From contig NZ_JAHBBJ010000012.1 in NCBI RefSeq assembly GCF_019331675.1, forward strand, positions 43,707 to 107,706: a DNA stretch of 64,000 nucleotides, given 5' to 3'. This stretch comes from Bifidobacterium miconisargentati (GTDB taxonomy: Bacteria > Actinomycetota > Actinomycetes > Actinomycetales > Bifidobacteriaceae). The notes beneath the pieces were generated by a model. It was given only the letters and a program-made list of their open reading frames with translations, did not search any database and was not told where the DNA came from. Positions 55,997-63,897 of this stretch are shown piece by piece; the stretch's first letter is position 1; each line of letters begins with the position of its first letter. The position numbers were made by a program, and so were the translations under genes.

Positions 55997-56300
55997 TCCG
56001 GAACCGGTGTTCGACGAGGTCATCCACGCTCCGGTGCGACTTCGTATCTGCGGGTTGCTGGACACCTATGGCACGGTGCGGTTCGACGTGCTGCGCGATA
56101 CGCTCGGCGTCAGCGACGCCACCTGTTCCAAGCATCTCAAGACCCTCGCCGATCACGATTACGTCCGACTCGACAAGAAGGCCTGCGACGGCGGCAAGGC
56201 GTATAAGGTCACTTGGGTCAGGCTGACCCGTGAGGGCAAGGCCGCGTTCCAGTCGCATGTGGCCGCGCTGCGGCAGATCGTCGCCGGCCAGGCAGCCTGA
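55983..56300 (+). CDS. Winged-helix transcriptional regulator (HTH_27/MarR-like)
   Basis: This 105-residue protein has a winged helix: HAPVRLRICGLLDTYGTVRFDVLRD, the recognition helix VSDATCSKHLKTLADHDYV, and a wing (RLDKKACDGGKAYKVTWVRL) before a dimerising C-terminus. This is the pattern of HTH_27-type regulators. The start follows GAGGAGG. It overlaps the upstream membrane protein and probably binds the operators at 55224-55264. Confidence 0.85.
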   Translation: MASDSPEPVFDEVIHAPVRLRICGLLDTYGTVRFDVLRDTLGVSDATCSKHLKTLADHDYVRLDKKACDGGKAYKVTWVRLTREGKAAFQSHVAALRQIVAGQAA

Positions 56301-56302
56301 TA

Positions 56303-56477
56303 GCGTCCGTTTGACGCTAGTTACCGGCTCTTCCTAGCAGCAAACCGACGTGAAGAAGCCATTTTGCGTCCGCTTGGTGCTAGGACAGAGCTTGTTCTAG
56401 CACCAAACCGACGCCAATTCACCATTCGACGTCCGGAATTCGCTAGAGGCGCGTCCACTCTGGATAGTTTCGGACGC
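56303..56477. repeat. Array of three 49-bp palindromes with a 63-bp period
   Basis: Six copies of an 18-nt motif alternate in orientation: GCGTCCGTTTGACGCTAG (56303, forward), CTAGCAGCAAACCGACGT (56334, reverse), GCGTCCGCTTGGTGCTAG (56366), CTAGCACCAAACCGACGC (56397), ACGTCCGGAATTCGCTAG (56429) and a diverged CTGGATAGTTTCGGACGC (56460). They pair into units at 56303-56351, 56366-56414 and 56429-56477. The 56301-56575 gap has no gene; I see no other copy of this motif in the window. Confidence 0.85.
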
Positions 56478-56575
56478 TCCGGAATCCCACAACCACACAC
56501 CCCTTGCGTAAGCCATGCCCGAAATCGTGTTTTCGCGCATGACCTGGCGCGAGCTTACCCGAATCGAGGCTTGAC

Positions 56576-57916
56576 ATGAAAGCCGTACTCTACAAGGACC
56601 TGCAACAGGTCCGTCATAACTGGGCGATGCTCGCCGTCGTCATCATCGGCATCGCGATGCCCCTGCTGCTCATCGCCATCATCGCGCCGATGGGACTGGA
56701 TGCGAAAACGGGCGGCACCATGCTGCGATTCGCCATCCTGTCGCTCACGATGGGGCTTGCGCCAACGTTGTCACTCGATGCGATCCGCGATGACCTGGGC
56801 AACGGCACCATCGTTGCGGTGCATACCTGCGGACGTCCGCTCCGGCAGTATCTTACGGCGCAACTGGCGTACGCGATCATCCCCATCACCGCGCTCTCGC
56901 TGGCATTGATGACGTTCGCGTATTTCGACGTCCCCGTACTGCGCACGAACATCGCGGGACCGCGGGGAGTCGTACTGGCCTTCACGCCGACGCTGGCCGC
57001 ACTGGCCCTGTATTGCTGGTCGATTGTCATCAAAGGAAAGGCACTGATCATGACCACAACCACACTCGTTCCCGGCGTGCGCGCCGACGGCCCTGCCGAT
57101 ACTCGGACCGGAACCATAGGCACCGACACGTCCGGCACCACTATCGATTCGGCCGCATCGTCCTCGCACCAGCCGCTCGCCATCCGAGTCACCGACATGA
57201 CCTTCGGATACAAACGTGACAAGCCCGTGCTCGAACACATCAATCTCGACGTACCGGCGGGCCAGTCGCTGGGTATCCTCGGCTACAACGGCGTGGGCAA
57301 GACCACCCTGTTCGGCGTCATCACCGGCTTGCTGCGACCGCAGGGAGGCTCCGCCGCCATCAACGCCGACGTGTTCCATTCCATGCGCGAGGTGTTCCAG
57401 CTCACCGATTCAGGCAACCTCTCCCCCACGATGACCATCCGCGAAAACCTGAAGTTCCGTGCGATGCTCTACGCCACGCACGACGACCCTCACCCCATCG
57501 ACCTGCGGCATCTCGACCAGCTGCCGATGATCCAAGCCTTCGAACTCGGCGAGCATCTCGACAAGAAGGTCAGGGACCTCTCCAGCGGGCTCAAGAAGCG
57601 GGCGGGCATCGTGGCGGGCATGCTGTTCGATCCGCGTCTCATCCTGCTGGATGAGCCGACCAATGCGGTGGACCCGATTACCCGCCAGCTGCTCATCGAA
57701 CTGATGAAGCAGCTCAAGGCGGACGGCCGCACGATCCTGACCATCACGCATGACCTCGACTACTGCTGGGAGGTGACCGACCGCGTGGTCATCCTGGACG
57801 ACAGGCATCTCATCAAGGACTGCAGGATCGTGGATTTCGCCGACATCGACGATTTCAAGCAGGCCGCCACGCTTGGCCGCGGCCGCGCTCACGTCGATTT
57901 CGGACTGAGCAGGTGA
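56576..57916 (+). CDS. ABC permease fragment fused in frame to an ABC ATPase
   Basis: This 446-residue product joins two functions. Residues 1-158 are a hydrophobic permease-like part (MKAVLYKDLQQVRHNWAML, about four spans), too short for a usual ABC-2 permease of about six. Residues 200-440 are an ABC ATPase: Walker A GYNGVGKTT (about 237-245), Q-loop region VFQLTD, signature LSSGLKK (about 336), Walker B LILLDEPTNAVD (about 356), H-loop His about 392. The ATPase has its own ATG at 57050 after AAAGG with 8-nt spacing. A deletion that fused permease and ATPase genes is the simplest reading. Confidence 0.85.
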   Translation: MKAVLYKDLQQVRHNWAMLAVVIIGIAMPLLLIAIIAPMGLDAKTGGTMLRFAILSLTMGLAPTLSLDAIRDDLGNGTIVAVHTCGRPLRQYLTAQLAYAIIPITALSLALMTFAYFDVPVLRTNIAGPRGVVLAFTPTLAALALYCWSIVIKGKALIMTTTTLVPGVRADGPADTRTGTIGTDTSGTTIDSAASSSHQPLAIRVTDMTFGYKRDKPVLEHINLDVPAGQSLGILGYNGVGKTTLFGVITGLLRPQGGSAAINADVFHSMREVFQLTDSGNLSPTMTIRENLKFRAMLYATHDDPHPIDLRHLDQLPMIQAFELGEHLDKKVRDLSSGLKKRAGIVAGMLFDPRLILLDEPTNAVDPITRQLLIELMKQLKADGRTILTITHDLDYCWEVTDRVVILDDRHLIKDCRIVDFADIDDFKQAATLGRGRAHVDFGLSR

Positions 57917-57947
57917 CTGGGCGAAACCCGGCAGATAGGAGGTTGCC

Positions 57948-58634
57948 ATGAGAGCGATATTGTGGAAAGACTGGACGCTGTTGCGCAAAAGCCGGCTGTA
58001 TATGGCGTTTGCCGTGGGAATGTGGCTGTTCGTACCGATTGTGGTCGCCGTGTTGGCCGTCGGTTCCCCGCAGGATGCCGCCACGGCCGACGGCGCATGG
58101 TCCTTTGGGGAAGCACTGGCCGGTTGGTACGGATACGTCGCCTCGATACTGGCGTTCGGCACGCTGTTTTCCAATTCCGCCACCATGGATTTCAGTGCCG
58201 TGCCGCGGTCCGATGGCACGTTGGAGAACTGGCGAGGCTCCGGCCGTCCGATGCTGCCGTACTGCGTGGCCAAGAGCCTGTTGCCGGTGATCATCGCGGA
58301 GTTCATGACCCTCACCAATGTGGGGTATCTGGTTTGGGCTGGGCTCGACGCCTCGACCAACGTGATGCAGGTGACCTATGTCGTGGCGTCCCCGGCCTTG
58401 CTGGCCTTCGCCGCCGAACAGCTGTACCTCGCCCTGCATGCCGGTTCGATGGGCTCGCTCTCGTTGGCGACGATACTGACGTCCGCGCCCATGCTGGTCT
58501 TCACGGTGCTCACGTTCACGGTTTCCCGACTGTGGTCGCTGGTGGTGCTGCTCGTCTTCGGACTGGCCGTCATGGGTGCGACCGTGGTCTCCTGCCGCCG
58601 CCGTTACCCGACCGTACTGAGGGCGATTGGCTAG
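57948..58634 (+). CDS. ABC-2-type permease subunit
   Basis: This 228-residue membrane protein has a basic start (MRAILWKDWTLLRKSRLYM) and about six spans. It follows the fusion gene by 31 nt with an AGGAGG site and is probably the full-length permease partner of that ATPase. The substrate (drug, peptide or lipid) is unknown. Confidence 0.85.
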   Translation: MRAILWKDWTLLRKSRLYMAFAVGMWLFVPIVVAVLAVGSPQDAATADGAWSFGEALAGWYGYVASILAFGTLFSNSATMDFSAVPRSDGTLENWRGSGRPMLPYCVAKSLLPVIIAEFMTLTNVGYLVWAGLDASTNVMQVTYVVASPALLAFAAEQLYLALHAGSMGSLSLATILTSAPMLVFTVLTFTVSRLWSLVVLLVFGLAVMGATVVSCRRRYPTVLRAIG

Positions 58635-58854
58635 GCTCTGTTAAACCATGATTGGCGTGACCCTTATTCTTGGCTCCCCTTGTCAGGACATCGCCGTGAT
58701 GCAAACAGCAGAGCTGTTTGCAGGCGATGTGCGAGACGACAGTCGAGCCAGTGGACTGCGAACGAAGTTCGTCCTCAATTGCAGGATGAGCTGTCGGCGA
58801 AGCCGACTGAGGGGTAGTCCAGTGGAATTCATGTCATTTTTGGTCTAACAGAGC
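58635..58854. mobile_element. MITE-like element with GCTCTGTTARACCA ends, split by a nested insert
   Basis: Ends GCTCTGTTAAACCA (from 58635) and its inverse TGGTCTAACAGAGC (to 58854) flank the core. The core is broken after TGTCAGGA (58681-58688) and resumes at GAGCTGTCGGCGAAG; the interposed 108 bp, framed by CAGGA, folds into hairpins such as GCAAACAGC/GCTGTTTGC. This fills the 58635-58925 gap; I see no gene. Confidence 0.8.
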
Positions 58855-58925
58855 TATTGGTGAAGACCAATCGATCGGGTCACACATCGGCACTATTGCT
58901 GGTGATGGCCAGCTGTGGGCGGGGG

Positions 58926-59540
58926 CTACAGATCCTCGGAAATGCGGCGGTCTCGCCAGTAGTACTCGTTGTCGTGCTCGTTGATCTCGCGCATGACGCG
59001 GCAGGGGCTGCCGACCGCCACCGAGTTCGCGGGGATGTCCTTGGTGACCAGGCTGCATGCGCCGATGACGGAATTGTCACCGATGCTGACTCCCGGCAGC
59101 ACGGTCACGTTCGCGCCGATCCACACGTTGCGTCCGATATGGATGGGTTCGGAGAACTGGGCGAGCCGTACGCGCAGGTCCGGCCGGATCGGATGGCCGG
59201 TGGTCACGAGCGTGACGTTGGGGCCGATCATGGTGTGGTCGCCGATGAAGACCTCGCCGTCGTCCACAAGCGTCAGATTGAAGTTCACGTACACGTAATC
59301 GCCCAGATGGGTCGAGCAGCCCCAGTTGGCGTGGAATGGCGGTTCGATCCACGTGTCCTTGCCCATTTCGGCGAAGTATTCGCGCAGCAGCGCGGCCCGT
59401 TCGGGGTCGGCGGCGGGCAGCTCGTTGGTCTTGCGCATGATGTCCCGCTGCTCCTGCTGCGCGGCGTCCATCAGCTCGCCGTCCCAGAGATATACGTCGC
59501 CGGAATGCAGTACGTCAAGCACCTGCTGCGGTACGGTCAT
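58926..59540 (-). CDS. Maltose/galactoside-type O-acetyltransferase
   Basis: This 204-residue enzyme is a left-handed beta-helix acyltransferase: SGDVYLWDGELMDAAQQEQRDIM at the N-terminus and hexapeptide-like turns with the catalytic His (TLVTTGHPIRPDLRV). It closes with NSVIGACSLVTKDIPANSVAVGSP. The start at 59540 follows AAAGGAG; an ATG lies one codon before. The frame continues upstream into the MITE-like element, which was ignored. Confidence 0.92.
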   Translation of the reverse strand: MTVPQQVLDVLHSGDVYLWDGELMDAAQQEQRDIMRKTNELPAADPERAALLREYFAEMGKDTWIEPPFHANWGCSTHLGDYVYVNFNLTLVDDGEVFIGDHTMIGPNVTLVTTGHPIRPDLRVRLAQFSEPIHIGRNVWIGANVTVLPGVSIGDNSVIGACSLVTKDIPANSVAVGSPCRVMREINEHDNEYYWRDRRISEDL

Positions 59541-59567
59541 CATCACTCCTTTTGTTTCGATGGATTC

Positions 59568-59685
59568 GGCTCTGTTCAACCAAATCGATACGGTCTTTTT
59601 CTCGCCCCCCTGCCATAGGAATTGATGGCGAAGCCGACTGAGGGGCAAACCGGTACGATTCATATCAACCTTGGTCAGCCGAACC
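59568..59685. mobile_element. MITE-like element, degenerate copy
   Basis: GGCTCTGTTCAACC (from 59568) and a diverged inverse end GGTCAGCCGAACC (to 59685) flank a decayed core (GCGAAGCCGACTGAGGGGC) and the inner motif GATTCATATCAACCTTGGTC. It lies in the 59541-59854 gap, which holds no gene. Confidence 0.65.
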
Positions 59686-59719
59686 TAAATGAACCATGTC
59701 GGTCGCAAACAACATTGAC

Positions 59720-59755
59720 GGTTTCCGGCCCCCTTTGTTGCGGGAACCGGAAACG
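59720..59755 (-). terminator. Hairpin downstream of the alcohol dehydrogenase gene
   Basis: CGTTTCCGG (59720-59728) pairs with CCGGAAACG (59747-59755). It lies about 100 nt past the stop of the dehydrogenase on the minus strand. There is no strong T-run. Confidence 0.55.
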
Positions 59756-59854
59756 ACATGTTCATGCCCAAGCTTGATTGAATCGCTGCCGGGTTTATAC
59801 GGGTTCATCGCCCGTGCGGGTACCCGCGGACATCACAGGCACCCGCATCCACGC

Positions 59855-60991
59855 TCACAGCTCGGGCACGACCTCGATCTTGAGACCCTGCATGCTCAGC
59901 GCGTATTCCATGGCCTCGTTGATCTGGTCGAGCGGGAACACGTTGGTGACCAGATCCATGACGGGCAGGCCGCGGTCCTTGGACTCCTTGAGGAATTCCT
60001 GCGCCTCGAGCCAGTCGCCGGCCTGGTAGGTCCAGGAACCGGTGAGCTTGATCTCCTTCTGGCACACGTCCAGATGCGGGTTGTAGGTGGCGTCGCCGGT
60101 GTTGGTGAAGAAGCCGACCTCGCAGTAGGAACCACCGCGGCGGATGTACTTGAACAGGGCGGCGGCCGCGGCGGGCGAGCCGGTGCACTGGAAGCCCATC
60201 TCCGCGCCGAGGCCTTCGGTGACCTCACGTACGGCGTCGGCCGCGGCATCGACCGAATCGTAGTCGGAGAAGTTCACGGTGGCGGTTGCACCGAGCCTCT
60301 TGGCCATCTCCAGTCGGGCCTCCTTGGCGTCCACGGCCACGATGTTGCGGATGCCGTAGGTCTTGAGGAGCGCGACCAACAGCAGTCCGATCGGGCCGCA
60401 ACCCTGGACCAGCACATGGGAGCCGTGCTTGAAGTCGTAGATCTTCTTGGCCTCCTCCACGGCGTGCACGATCACGGCCGCCGGTTCGATGAGAATGCGC
60501 AGGTCACGGTCGGGCATGTCGTTGACATTGAAGATCACCGCGCCCGGATTGCACTTCATATAGTCGGAATACCAGCCGTTGAAGAAGTGGTCCTCGCCGG
60601 GCATCAGGCCGTGGATCTCGCCGTTCTCGCACAGGTGGATCATGTCGGCGCGGCGCTTGCAGATGGCACAGTGGCCGCACGGGCGCAGACCGGTGACGAT
60701 CTTGTCGCCCACCTTGAGCGGCTTGCCGGAGTAATCCGTGGTGACGTTCTTGCCGATCTTGACGACCTCGCCGGTGGCCTCATGGCCGAGCACGATGGGC
60801 GCGTAGCCGAACGGGTCGGAGCGGTATTCGGACTGGTCGGTGCCGCAGATGCCGCAGCCCTCGACCCGGACGAGCACCTCGTCGTCATTGATCTCCGGCA
60901 ACGGCAGCGCGCGCACGTCAATGTGCCTCGGCTCCGTCAGAACGGCAACGCGGCCCTCAGCGGGGATGGTTGGTTCGGTGGTTTCGGACAT
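59855..60991 (-). CDS. Zinc-dependent medium-chain alcohol/polyol dehydrogenase
   Basis: This 378-residue enzyme has catalytic-zinc residues in GCGICGTDQSEY and LGHEATGEV, the structural-zinc set RPCGHCAICKRRADMIHLC, and the Rossmann motif VLVQGCGPIGLLLVALLK. It resembles MDR-family sugar-alcohol dehydrogenases (sorbitol/threonine type), but the substrate is open. The ATG at 60991 (MSETTEPTIPAEG) follows AAAGGAG with 8-nt spacing; an ATG two codons upstream is too close. Confidence 0.9.
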   Translation of the reverse strand: MSETTEPTIPAEGRVAVLTEPRHIDVRALPLPEINDDEVLVRVEGCGICGTDQSEYRSDPFGYAPIVLGHEATGEVVKIGKNVTTDYSGKPLKVGDKIVTGLRPCGHCAICKRRADMIHLCENGEIHGLMPGEDHFFNGWYSDYMKCNPGAVIFNVNDMPDRDLRILIEPAAVIVHAVEEAKKIYDFKHGSHVLVQGCGPIGLLLVALLKTYGIRNIVAVDAKEARLEMAKRLGATATVNFSDYDSVDAAADAVREVTEGLGAEMGFQCTGSPAAAAALFKYIRRGGSYCEVGFFTNTGDATYNPHLDVCQKEIKLTGSWTYQAGDWLEAQEFLKESKDRGLPVMDLVTNVFPLDQINEAMEYALSMQGLKIEVVPEL

Positions 60992-61150
60992 TGTCATAAC
61001 TCCTTTGTGATGAGGGAATGCCTTCATCACTTACGATAGTCTGTCCGGACGCCCGTTCCCCGCATCGACACCGCGAAAAGAAAATCCCCGGGGTTTCATG
61101 ATGTTTCGCATGAGTGACTTTCCGGGGCATTCGCTAGTAGTATAGCCATC

Positions 61151-61861
61151 ATGAGGCTCGAGAGTCAATCCGTCTCGCTCAACGAATTGCAACACTGGTT
61201 TTCCACCGAGCGCATGGACACCTATGTACGTTCTGCGAAAGCCACCGGCTGCGATGCGGTCGACCTGTACGTGTGGAACGGACGAACTTCCAAGGCGCTG
61301 CTTGAGGACATCGCGCACGTGGAGGTGCTGTTACGCAACTTCATGTCCGTTCGTCTCGCCAAAGCCTGCGGACATGACGATTGGTACAAGGATGACACAC
61401 GATTCCGGTTCAACTCATCCAGGACAAGGCGCTTCGAGAACTCGGTTGACGAGATAGAACGTCAGATACGGCATGCGGGCAAGCCAGTCACACCAGGACG
61501 TGTGATCGCCGACATGTCACTTGGCTCGTGGTGCTTCCTACTTTCATCCAGATTGGAGCAAACCGTATGGAAAGCGCTGCGCGACCCGGCGAACGGCGGC
61601 ATGCCGAACTACCCATCCCGTAAACGCGCCATGTTTGAAAGCCACGTCAAGATGATGCGCGACCTACGCAATCGTCTGTCCCATCAGGAACATATTGTGC
61701 TCGATAATCTTGATGCCGAGAACCAGTATCTGGATGAACAGTATGCCAATCTGGATTGGATTGCTCGAACCATCGAACCGAAGGCCGCTGACTGGATTCG
61801 CGGCCAGTCACGGGTGCCCGGGCTGCGCAAACTGCGCCCTCATCATTCGACGCTGAATTAA
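61151..61861 (+). CDS. Abi-like family protein (HEPN RNase-like)
   Basis: This 236-residue protein has the Abi-like pattern: WFSTERMDTYV, ALLEDIAHVEVLLRNFMSVRLA, GRVIADMSLGSWCFLLSS and the C-terminal RxxxxH motif (R173 to H178, RNRLSH), the catalytic mark of HEPN nucleases. Members act in abortive infection by cutting RNA. The ATG at 61151 has a TAGTAT element about 10 nt before it and no ribosome site, so a leaderless mRNA is possible. No partner antitoxin is obvious. It starts an AT-richer accessory region. Confidence 0.85.
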   Translation: MRLESQSVSLNELQHWFSTERMDTYVRSAKATGCDAVDLYVWNGRTSKALLEDIAHVEVLLRNFMSVRLAKACGHDDWYKDDTRFRFNSSRTRRFENSVDEIERQIRHAGKPVTPGRVIADMSLGSWCFLLSSRLEQTVWKALRDPANGGMPNYPSRKRAMFESHVKMMRDLRNRLSHQEHIVLDNLDAENQYLDEQYANLDWIARTIEPKAADWIRGQSRVPGLRKLRPHHSTLN

Positions 61862-62122
61862 TGAAAACACTTGCATTGGCGCATGTATCCGTACATAAGG
61901 TTTCCCGGAAGCGTCCGCCGATGCGTCTTGTAGCCGAGCAACGATGCCTGCCGTGATATATCGACTGCATATGGCTTGTATAGTCTCACCTGGCACGTTT
62001 CCCCGCAATGACAACCATCACGGTGAGCCATTTTCAGCCGGCCCGACCAAACGCCCTACTCCCGATCGGTAAGTGTGACGTTTTCTGCCGGTAGTTCCGG
62101 TGCACAATTCCAGTGTTACGAG

Positions 62123-62227
62123 ATGACCAAATTCAGCATTGTCACTGAAAACTGGTGGGATCCTGATAGCTTGATCTTATGCACCGATGATGCATTATCC
62201 ATGTATGTCAAAGCGGAACAGACATAA
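62123..62227 (+). CDS. Possible 34-residue small ORF or gene remnant
   Basis: The frame reads MTKFSIVTENWWDPDS and continues to KAEQT, then TAA TAG. Its composition looks protein-like, with two Trp and no repeats, but the ribosome site is poor. It may be the 5' end of a lost gene. The rest of the 61862-62557 gap has no gene I can support; it is AT-rich relative to the window. Confidence 0.25.
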   Translation: MTKFSIVTENWWDPDSLILCTDDALSMYVKAEQT

Positions 62228-62557
62228 TAGGTGTTTCCAGTCGTCTGGTAGCTTCAACCGTTGGAATGATGCTCGTCATCGTGTCCGTAGCCCAGACATG
62301 ATTCAAACACGATGCCCCTGAGAACAGTGAAATCAGAGACACTCAGCGAATCTCGCAAACATCGCCAAAACGTCGTCACTGCAACGAAAGGCCGACGACA
62401 ATCGCAAGGATATGTCTTGTAATCAAATCATGGTCCGAAAGCGAGCGAATCAACAATTAGTACTTCGCCCGCCACTGGTGTATTCTGGTGCGGTTCTCCC
62501 AAGTCGGTTGGCTTGAGCGGGCCATTGACGACCCAGCACATCACTCGGAGGACGATG

Positions 62558-63007
62558 ATGAACGATACGACCGCACCATTCGAGCTCACATGTCTGATCT
62601 GCGGCAAAACAATCAGTCTTATTGAAGCGGATCTATTTGCCCAGGATCTGACCGATAGAAGCTTCTTACCCAATGGAGCCATGGAGCTATGCTCATACGG
62701 ACATTACGGCACCACGTTCTTCGATCCCTGCGATGGGACACAAGTAGCCGCCCTCATCTGCGATGAATGCATGGAAGAACACAGCAATCGTCTTCTCTAT
62801 ATCGACAAACAACGCTATCTCAAGCCATACAACGCCGCCATGAGGGAACTTGAGGAACAGCGGAAAGTAAAGCAAGACGAACGTGAAGTAGCGCCCGCAC
62901 CGCACCTTCCCACCGAGGAGCCCCAAGTGGACGAAGACGGTTATCCGATCATCAGCGAAGAGCTCCCACGAGCAACATCTTCGGAAAAGCCATTAGCAGA
63001 CAACTAG
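62558..63007 (+). CDS. Small zinc-knuckle-like protein, unknown
   Basis: This 149-residue protein has CxxC pairs (LTCLICGK, LICDECMEEH) and more Cys/His (ELCSYGHYG), an Arg/Glu-rich coiled segment (AMRELEEQRKVKQDERE) and an acidic Pro-rich tail. The start at 62558 follows CGGAGG; another ATG lies one codon earlier. Base composition is more AT-rich than the core genome. I do not recognise a family. It is next to two similarly small genes on the same strand. Confidence 0.6.
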   Translation: MNDTTAPFELTCLICGKTISLIEADLFAQDLTDRSFLPNGAMELCSYGHYGTTFFDPCDGTQVAALICDECMEEHSNRLLYIDKQRYLKPYNAAMRELEEQRKVKQDEREVAPAPHLPTEEPQVDEDGYPIISEELPRATSSEKPLADN

Positions 63008-63080
63008 CGGCAGTTCATATTCAACAATTGAAACCTCATCGAACACGGCAGAAGCATTTATGACCAATGAACTCACCGCA

Positions 63081-63116
63081 CCTTTCCACTAGGTAATCAC
63101 TGCCTAGTTCGAAAGG
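63081..63116 (+). promoter_or_regulatory. 36-bp palindrome covering the ribosome site of the next gene
   Basis: CCTTTC...CTAGG and CCTAG...GAAAGG form a nested palindrome. The GAAAGG at 63111-63116 is also the ribosome site of the gene at 63126, so folding or repressor binding could block its expression. Confidence 0.6.
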
Positions 63117-63125
63117 AACATCGCC

Positions 63126-63479
63126 ATGTCCAGAACATGGAAGGACCGACCATACCGAGTCATGGAGGCCGAGGCCGAACATGCCGGGTATATGCGCAAC
63201 AGATACTGGCCACTCCCCTGCTGTAACGCATCGGAGATAAGACTCGTACCTGATGTAACGGCATACGCCTACGCAGTCGGTTACGACGCACACATTCCCG
63301 CACATCACATGAGAGATTATCGCTGGATTGAAGATGACTGGATTCCCGACTATGGAGCCAATCATCGCGTCCGTGAAGCACTCAATGCCGCAACCATCGC
63401 CGCCAACAACGGCTATGACATGCGTGACTGGGATGATCCCATCGCCTATCAGCGACGCCGGCGCTGGATTATCGGATGA
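63126..63479 (+). CDS. Small basic/aromatic protein, unknown
   Basis: This 117-residue protein is rich in Arg, Tyr and Trp (MSRTWKDRPYRVMEAEAEHAG, DDPIAYQRRRRWIIG) with several His. The start follows GAAAGG. It has no clear domain. Together with the two neighbours it looks like a small accessory operon; that is inference. Confidence 0.55.
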   Translation: MSRTWKDRPYRVMEAEAEHAGYMRNRYWPLPCCNASEIRLVPDVTAYAYAVGYDAHIPAHHMRDYRWIEDDWIPDYGANHRVREALNAATIAANNGYDMRDWDDPIAYQRRRRWIIG

Positions 63480-63488
63480 GATTGTGTC

Positions 63489-63728
63489 GTGTCCGCAACA
63501 GTTTGTTTTTGCGAACACGGCACAATCTCATACTCACTCACGGAAGATGACTCAATACCGTCCAAAATACTGAACTCCGATTCAAGCAGGTTCGAGCAAT
63601 ACGCACAGCCCAATGAGACACCGTATTCGTGCATGGTTTCAGATCTCAAGCGTGCGCAATGCCCAATGTTCGCCAAGCTCATCGACGGCATGGCGCAGCC
63701 TCCGCTTCTCAAACCAGCCCAACGATAA
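63489..63728 (+). CDS. Small protein, unknown
   Basis: This 79-residue frame starts at a GTG 9 nt after the previous stop (TVCFCEHGTISYSLTEDD). It ends just before the terminator at 63729. A longer frame on the other strand (63449-63748) was judged a shadow. Confidence is low because it is short and has no family. Confidence 0.4.
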   Translation: MSATVCFCEHGTISYSLTEDDSIPSKILNSDSSRFEQYAQPNETPYSCMVSDLKRAQCPMFAKLIDGMAQPPLLKPAQR

Positions 63729-63770
63729 TAAGAGGCATTCGCTGACATGTATACCGGCGAATGCCTCTTA
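63729..63770. terminator. Strong hairpin terminator of the small-gene cluster
   Basis: TAAGAGGCATTCGC (63729-63742) pairs perfectly with GCGAATGCCTCTTA (63757-63770), followed by ATTTATAT. Confidence 0.85.
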
Positions 63771-63897
63771 ATTTATATGGCACCAATTCCTGCTAGTCCC
63801 ACAAATCATAGATGTTGTCGCCAATCCAATGCCAGACGTGCTGCGCTTCAATCCGGATACGCTTGGATATTTTCGAGGCTTCTGCTGTTTTCGTGGG

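Noticed and set aside
56303..56477. CRISPR array
   Set aside because: Copies alternate in orientation, are 18 nt long, and spacers are about 13-14 nt. No cas genes are present.
63449..63748. Minus-strand frame of 99 codons near the right edge
   Set aside because: It spans the terminator at 63729-63770 and overlaps two plus-strand frames that share the direction of their neighbours. Not certain, but less likely.
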